From positions 1 through 34,895 of the forward strand of contig CAYPHJ010000044.1 of assembly GCA_964410485.1 (NCBI GenBank): 34,895 bases of DNA. The letters run 5' to 3'. Source of the DNA: CAYPHJ01 sp964410485 (GTDB lineage Bacteria > Desulfobacterota > Binatia > UBA9968). Position numbers and translations under genes: made by a program. The notes beneath the pieces are model-generated. The model was not told the DNA's origin. It saw only the letters and a program-made list of their open reading frames with translations, and made no database searches. Every line of letters starts with the position of its first letter. The stretch's first letter is position 1. Positions 29,954 through 34,895 of this stretch are shown one piece after another.

Positions 29954-31996
29954 ATGGATCAACCGATACAGACCGATTATCTACGCTGGATCGTTTTCCT
30001 GCCTTTGCTGGGCGCTGCCATCAATGGCCTGCTCGGCGCGCCCATTCAAAAGCGATTCGGCAAGGGAGCGATCAGTCTCATCGCTTGCCTGCCCGTGATC
30101 GCCGCGTTCGCTCTTTCCGTTCAAGCCTTTTTCATTCTCCGGGCGCTTAATCCTGAGCAGCGTTTTCTCATTGACCAGCTGTACACATGGTTGCAACTGG
30201 GATCTTTAAGGGTCGACATGGCCTTTTGGGTCGATCCGTTGTCGGTAGTGATGATTCTCGTTGTCACCGGTATCGGCGGGCTGATCCATATTTATGCGAC
30301 CGGCTACATGCATGAGGATGAGGGGTTCTGGCGGTTTTTTGCCTATCTCAATCTTTTTACCGCTGCCATGTTGATCCTGGTGATGGCCGATAACCTGCTC
30401 CTCATGTTCGTCGGCTGGGAAGGAGTCGGGCTCTGTTCCTACGCTCTGATCGGCTTTTGGTACAAGGACCACGCCAATACGCGCGCCGGTAACAAAGCCT
30501 TCATCGTCAACAGAGTTGGCGATTTCGGTTTTATTCTCGGAATGTTTTTGTTGTTCTGGTCCCTCGATACGGTGGGTCAAGGCAGCCTGATTTTCCGCGA
30601 GCTTGCCCAGTCGGCTGCGGCTCTCGAAGGGCAACAACTTTGGGGCATTGGCGTGGTTACACTGATTACGCTCCTTTTGTTTGTCGGCGCCACCGGCAAG
30701 TCGGCGCAGATTCCTCTCCATGTCTGGTTGCCTGACGCCATGGCAGGTCCAACGCCCGTTAGCGCGCTTATTCACGCGGCGACAATGGTGACGGCTGGTG
30801 TGTACATGATCGCGCGCCTCAACTTCCTGTTTTCCATGGCGCCCTTCACCTTGCATGTCGTTGCATTGATCGGTATCGCGACGGCTCTCATGGCCGCGAC
30901 CATCGCCCTGACGCAGGTGGACATCAAGAAGGTGCTGGCTTATTCCACAGTCAGCCAGCTTGGCTACATGTTTCTAGCCGCGGGCGTCGGCGCTTACGGC
31001 GCTGCGGTTTTTCACCTGATGACGCACGCTTTTTTTAAAGCCTGCCTATTTCTCGGCTCGGGCAGCGTCATTCATGCCATGGGTGGCGAACAGGACATGC
31101 GCAAAATGGGCGGCCTCAAAGATCACATGCCGTATACTTTCTGGACTTTTGCGATTGCCGTTTTCGCGATCGCAGGCGCACCGCTCACAGCCGGATTCTT
31201 CTCCAAGGACGAGATTCTCTGGATGGCGTTTTCAAGTGAACATGGCTCCCCCACTCTCTGGTTCCTGGGCGTCATAGGCGCGGGGTTGACTGCATTTTAT
31301 ATGTTTCGCCAGTTTTTTATGGTCTTTTTCGGGGAGAGCCGGGCGGACCAGCATACGCGTCATCATCTTCATGAATCGCCGAAGGTGATGACGATGCCGC
31401 TGGTCGTCCTTGCTGCGGGCTCGCTTCTGGTCGGCTGGATCGGGCTGCCGGCCGTGTTTGGCGGGAGCCAATTCGGACACTGGTTGGAACCTGTGCTCGG
31501 CGGCCACGCCGAGCATCATGCTTCCCACGCGCTCGAGCTGGGGCTGATGGCGGTATCGGTTAGCATAGCTGCCGCCGGCTTGTTCATCGCCTACCTCATA
31601 TACTATCGTGGCAGCCTTTCCCCTGCGCCGGCCGCCAACTTCGCCGGTGGCATTTTCTACAAGCTCTTTGATCGCAAGTATTATGTCGACGAGCTATACG
31701 AGACGATTTTTGTCAAGGGTAGCTTGGGGATTGCCCGTGTTGGCGCGTTGTTCGATCAGTACATCATCGATGGCATCGTCGATGGTTCGGCGGCCGTGAC
31801 ACGATTCGTTTCCTGGTTCAACGGACTGATCGATCTCTACATTGTGGATGGCCTCGTCAATGCAACCGCCAATGTCACCTACTGGACAGGCAACCAGTTT
31901 CGCAAAGTTCAAACGGGCAACATCAACGTTTATCTGTATGGCGTCCTGGTTTCACTAGTGTTGGTGATCATCATCAAGCTGCGGTACTGGAGCTGA
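29954..31996 (+). CDS. nuoL: NADH-quinone oxidoreductase subunit L
   Basis: The 680-residue product is the distal antiporter-like subunit of the membrane arm, with about 16 helices and the C-terminal lateral helix. Proton-channel residues are visible: Glu in LLMFVGWEGVGLCSYALIG, Lys in VGATGKSAQIPLHVWLPDAM, and His-rich segments around AVFHLMTHAFFKACLFLGSG. It is somewhat longer than the E. coli protein (613), with extra sequence around the histidine-rich GHAEHHASHALELG and a long C-terminal end. The start MDQPIQTDYLRWIVFLPLLG is a normal NuoL start, but the ATG follows the repeat array without a ribosome-binding site. Confidence 0.96.
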   Translation: MDQPIQTDYLRWIVFLPLLGAAINGLLGAPIQKRFGKGAISLIACLPVIAAFALSVQAFFILRALNPEQRFLIDQLYTWLQLGSLRVDMAFWVDPLSVVMILVVTGIGGLIHIYATGYMHEDEGFWRFFAYLNLFTAAMLILVMADNLLLMFVGWEGVGLCSYALIGFWYKDHANTRAGNKAFIVNRVGDFGFILGMFLLFWSLDTVGQGSLIFRELAQSAAALEGQQLWGIGVVTLITLLLFVGATGKSAQIPLHVWLPDAMAGPTPVSALIHAATMVTAGVYMIARLNFLFSMAPFTLHVVALIGIATALMAATIALTQVDIKKVLAYSTVSQLGYMFLAAGVGAYGAAVFHLMTHAFFKACLFLGSGSVIHAMGGEQDMRKMGGLKDHMPYTFWTFAIAVFAIAGAPLTAGFFSKDEILWMAFSSEHGSPTLWFLGVIGAGLTAFYMFRQFFMVFFGESRADQHTRHHLHESPKVMTMPLVVLAAGSLLVGWIGLPAVFGGSQFGHWLEPVLGGHAEHHASHALELGLMAVSVSIAAAGLFIAYLIYYRGSLSPAPAANFAGGIFYKLFDRKYYVDELYETIFVKGSLGIARVGALFDQYIIDGIVDGSAAVTRFVSWFNGLIDLYIVDGLVNATANVTYWTGNQFRKVQTGNINVYLYGVLVSLVLVIIIKLRYWS

Positions 31997-32017
31997 TTTC
32001 CTAGGAGACTGGTAGGC

Positions 32018-33538
32018 ATGGAACACGTTCTCACTTACATGGTCTTTATTCCCGTTGCAGGAATGGTTGTGGTGCTTCTGCTTCCGGGCCACAACCATAA
32101 CATGATCCGGTGGGTCTCTGCCGCGTTCACCGCCCCGCCGTTACTCATGGCGGCATGGCTTTACGCCAATTTCGATACGACGCAGGCTGGCTTTCAATTC
32201 GAACACAGGGTCGCGTGGATCCCCGCGTACAACATACATTATTACGTCGGTGTCGACGGGGTCAGCATCTCCATGGTTCTATTGACAGCTTTGTTGTGTT
32301 TTCTTTGCATTTTTGCCTCCTGGGGGATCGACAAAGCCGTCAAAGGCTACTTTGCGCTTTTTCTATTGCTGGACGCCGGTATGATGGGGGTTTTTGTCGC
32401 GCTCGACTTCTTTCTTTTTTACATCTTTTGGGAAGTGATGCTGCTGCCGATGTACTTTCTTATCGGCATCTGGGGGGGCCCGCGGCGGGAGTATGCGGCG
32501 ATAAAGTTTTTTCTCTACACGCTTCTCGGTAGCGTGTTCATGCTGCTCGCCATCCTGGCTCTCTATTTTACCAGCGAACCGCATACCTTTGATATGACGG
32601 TATTGATGGCGCAAGCGGACCGGTATGGCACCCAGGTTCTGCCCTTCTGGCCTTTCAACCAACTCGGGTGGGGATTTCAACACGCTGTCTGGATGGCTCT
32701 TTTTATTGGCTTCGCGATCAAGATTCCAGCCTTTCCATTTCATACCTGGCTGCCGGACGCGCACGTCGAAGCGCCCACGGCGATCTCCGTTATCCTCGCT
32801 GGAGTGCTGCTCAAGATGGGCACCTACGGGCTTTTACGGATCAACTATCCCATGTTGCCCGTGGCGACCGCCGATTTGGCTTACTGGTTTCTGGGTGCGC
32901 TGGGCGCGTTCAATATCATTTACGGCGCGTTTTGCGCGATGGCGCAAAAGGATTTGAAAAAACTCGTGGCGTATTCCAGCATCAGCCATATGGGTTACGT
33001 AATGCTTGGGATGGCCAGCTTTACGACTCAGGGCATCAATGGTGCGGTGCTGCAGATGTTCAATCACGGCACGATCACGGGCATGCTGTTTCTTCTCGTC
33101 GGCGTGATTTATGACAGGGCGCACCACCGTGACATTGATGGATTCGGCGGCCTCGCGGCGATTATGCCTCTCTACACCGGGGTGACCGCCCTGGCGTTCT
33201 TTGCGTCTATGGGATTGCCGGGGCTTTCAGGATTCATTTCTGAAGTGCTCGTACTGCTCGGTGCCTGGCAGAAGTATCCAATACTGGCGATTTTAGGCGC
33301 CAGCGGCATCATCCTGACTGCAGGCTATCTGTTGTGGACCATTCAACGCGTTTACCTGGGACCTGCCAACGAGAAGTACCTGACGCTGCCGGAGATCAAT
33401 GCCCGCGAAATGTTCACTCTGGTCCCCTTGGGCGCTATCGTCGTTGTTCTCGGTGTCTACCCAAATGTGATGCTCGATCTGCTACGCGCGTCGTTGGATC
33501 AGCTCAATCAGATTGTCATTCCACATTTGAACCTATAA
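32018..33538 (+). CDS. nuoM: NADH-quinone oxidoreductase subunit M
   Basis: The 506-residue antiporter-like subunit has about 14 helices. The membrane glutamate is in FFLFYIFWEVMLLPMYFLIG and the channel lysine in GFAIKIPAFPFHTWLPDAHV. The next lysine is in VILAGVLLKMGTYGLLR, and the central DLKKLVAYSSISHMGYVMLG is intact. Length matches the family. AGGAG and a second GTAGG lie upstream of the ATG. It is 21 bases after nuoL and 9 bases before nuoN. Confidence 0.96.
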   Translation: MEHVLTYMVFIPVAGMVVVLLLPGHNHNMIRWVSAAFTAPPLLMAAWLYANFDTTQAGFQFEHRVAWIPAYNIHYYVGVDGVSISMVLLTALLCFLCIFASWGIDKAVKGYFALFLLLDAGMMGVFVALDFFLFYIFWEVMLLPMYFLIGIWGGPRREYAAIKFFLYTLLGSVFMLLAILALYFTSEPHTFDMTVLMAQADRYGTQVLPFWPFNQLGWGFQHAVWMALFIGFAIKIPAFPFHTWLPDAHVEAPTAISVILAGVLLKMGTYGLLRINYPMLPVATADLAYWFLGALGAFNIIYGAFCAMAQKDLKKLVAYSSISHMGYVMLGMASFTTQGINGAVLQMFNHGTITGMLFLLVGVIYDRAHHRDIDGFGGLAAIMPLYTGVTALAFFASMGLPGLSGFISEVLVLLGAWQKYPILAILGASGIILTAGYLLWTIQRVYLGPANEKYLTLPEINAREMFTLVPLGAIVVVLGVYPNVMLDLLRASLDQLNQIVIPHLNL

Positions 33539-33547
33539 CGAGCGGCC

Positions 33548-34895
33548 ATGGATAACATCGCAAGTCTTCATTTTTTTTATCCGGAACTCGTGCTCACCGG
33601 CGCGATTCTTCTGCTGATCGTTCTCGATCTTGTACTGCGTAGCCAGCGAGCGATGGCCGCAGTGGCCTTTCTCGGGTGCGTGGGAGCGCTTGTGGCGACC
33701 GTCGACCTTTACAGCGCCCAGCCCGGCTGGCTTTTTCACCGCATGATTGTCCTCGATAACTTCAGTCTCTTTTTCAAAGTGCTCCTGCTCGCGGCCACCA
33801 TGCTGACCATCTGGATGTCCGAAGGGAGCAACGAAATAAGACAAGTCTACCACGGCGAGTACTACGCGCTTCTGCTAACGAGCACGCTCGGGATGTTTTT
33901 TATGGCGTCTTCGAGCAATCTACTGATGGCGTATCTATCGCTCGAGCTGGTGAGCTTAACGTCGTATGTGCTCACGGGCTTCTTGCCGGGTAATCGGCGG
34001 TCCAGTGAAGCTGCTTTGAAGTACCTTATTTACGGCGGCGTGGCCTCAGGCACGATGATTTACGGCATGAGCTGGGTATTTGGCATGGTTGGCAGTTTGG
34101 ATTACGCCGCAATTCAGCAAGCGCTCAGTCAGGGGCAACTGAGCGGGACTGCTCTGTTCATGGCGCTTCTCTTTATCATGGCGGGGTTTGGCTACAAAAT
34201 CGTCTTTGTGCCGTTTCACATGTGGTCTCCCGACGTCTATCAGGGTGCCCCGACTCCTTTTACCGCTTTTCTGTCCGTCGCTTCCAACGCGGCCGGGATT
34301 GCCATCATGGTGCGCTTTTTCTTTCCGGGCATTTCGAGTATTGGACCGGCAGGGGAATGGAGTCATATTGCCGGGGTCGAATGGCCGCACGTCGTGTTGT
34401 TGCTCAGCATGATCACGATGACCGTGGGCAATCTCTCCGCATTGAACCAGAGAAACCTGAAACGCATGCTCGCTTACTCGGGAATCGCGCACGCAGGTTA
34501 CATGATGATGGGCCTTGCGGTGCTCACTAATGAGGGACTGAGCGCGATTTTGTTCTACGCGGTAGTCTATCTGATCATGAACATCGGGGCGTTTCTTGTG
34601 GTGTTGATGATCGCGAACGCCACGGGCAATGAGGACATCGACAGTTACCGCGGGCTAGCGTGGCGCGGCGCCGTTATCCCTGCCGCCTGTTTTGCTGTGT
34701 TCTTGTTTTCGTTGACAGGGCTGCCGCCGTTCGCCGGCTTTATCGGCAAGTTGTTACTGTTTGCTGCAGTGATTAATGCCGGCGGGATTTTCATCGTTTT
34801 GGCAGTGGTGGCCATCCTCAACACCGTCATCTCGCTTTATTATTACGCGAAGGTGGTCAAGACCATGTTCCTTGATGCTCCTGCTCCAAGCGACA
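33548..34895 (+). CDS. nuoN: NADH-quinone oxidoreductase subunit N (cut by window end)
   Basis: An open frame begins at ATG 33548 (MDNIASLHFFYPELVLTGAI) and runs without a stop to the window edge, giving 449 codons of a family normally near 480. It is the third antiporter-like subunit. The channel glutamate is in LLMAYLSLELVSLTSYVLTG, the lysine in GFGYKIVFVPFHMWSPDVYQ, and NLKRMLAYSGIAHAGYMMMG is the usual central helix. It is probably complete in the genome just beyond the window. It is the last of the usual nuo genes, so the missing nuoEFG are not between D and N; what lies after nuoN is not visible. Confidence 0.95.
   Translation, partial: MDNIASLHFFYPELVLTGAILLLIVLDLVLRSQRAMAAVAFLGCVGALVATVDLYSAQPGWLFHRMIVLDNFSLFFKVLLLAATMLTIWMSEGSNEIRQVYHGEYYALLLTSTLGMFFMASSSNLLMAYLSLELVSLTSYVLTGFLPGNRRSSEAALKYLIYGGVASGTMIYGMSWVFGMVGSLDYAAIQQALSQGQLSGTALFMALLFIMAGFGYKIVFVPFHMWSPDVYQGAPTPFTAFLSVASNAAGIAIMVRFFFPGISSIGPAGEWSHIAGVEWPHVVLLLSMITMTVGNLSALNQRNLKRMLAYSGIAHAGYMMMGLAVLTNEGLSAILFYAVVYLIMNIGAFLVVLMIANATGNEDIDSYRGLAWRGAVIPAACFAVFLFSLTGLPPFAGFIGKLLLFAAVINAGGIFIVLAVVAILNTVISLYYYAKVVKTMFLDAPAPSD

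Noticed and set aside
30206..30856. 216-codon minus-strand ORF opposite nuoL
   Set aside because: It is a His/Gln/Lys-rich shadow of hydrophobic nuoL codons, with no start signal or recognisable domain.

Overview
This window looks like a chromosomal stretch from an uncultured, moderately GC-rich, Gram-negative bacterium. Evidence for Gram-negative: a lipoprotein-type outer-membrane efflux channel, a periplasmic adaptor and a periplasmic stress-sensor protein. The gene mix (luciferase-like flavin oxidoreductase, two GSTs, an orphan TctC-type binding protein, an F420/PPOX-type protein, a short core MetE, LarC, and a nuo cluster without nuoEFG) fits soil or groundwater lineages around Desulfobacterota/Binatota/NC10. 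That placement is a weak inference. I saw no rRNA, tRNA, CRISPR array or intact insertion sequence.

Region 1 (1-3149): a broken end of a widespread palindromic repeat, a DoxX-family membrane protein (-), a two-domain TerB-like protein (+) and a luciferase-like monooxygenase (-). The last two are convergent and their stop codons overlap.

Region 2 (3150-9383), the most interesting part: an ECF sigma factor, a small single-pass membrane protein (probable anti-sigma) and a small membrane-anchored periplasmic sensor of the CnrX/ZraP/Spy type. They are followed by a MacA-MacB-NodT tripartite efflux operon with translationally coupled starts. A matched 30-bp promoter-like block (CGAAKACTTT, 11 bases, TCGTATCAT) lies upstream of both the sigma gene and macA with identical spacing. 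This suggests that the sigma factor drives both itself and the efflux pump. The sensor lacks the histidines that CnrX uses to bind nickel and cobalt.

Region 3 (9384-14517): unlinked metabolic genes: a GST, a PPOX/F420-type protein, an orphan TctC protein, a core MetE-like zinc methyltransferase and a beta-class GST.

Region 4 (14518-24151): an addB-addA recombination nuclease pair, then larC and an alpha/beta hydrolase on the other strand. A 25-codon mini-ORF made by a 74-bp-offset duplication bridges addB and addA. AddA carries an in-frame insertion containing a known type of palindromic repeat.

Region 5 (24416-34895): a complex I operon, nuoABCDHIJKLM plus nuoN cut by the window edge, lacking the NADH-input genes nuoEFG. 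It encodes the quinone and membrane arms, so electrons must enter from ferredoxin or from an NADH module encoded elsewhere.

Several intergenic spaces contain short, degenerate word-repeat arrays with inverted symmetry, each with its own word. The clearest are between nuoK and nuoL, upstream of nuoA, and on both sides of larC.
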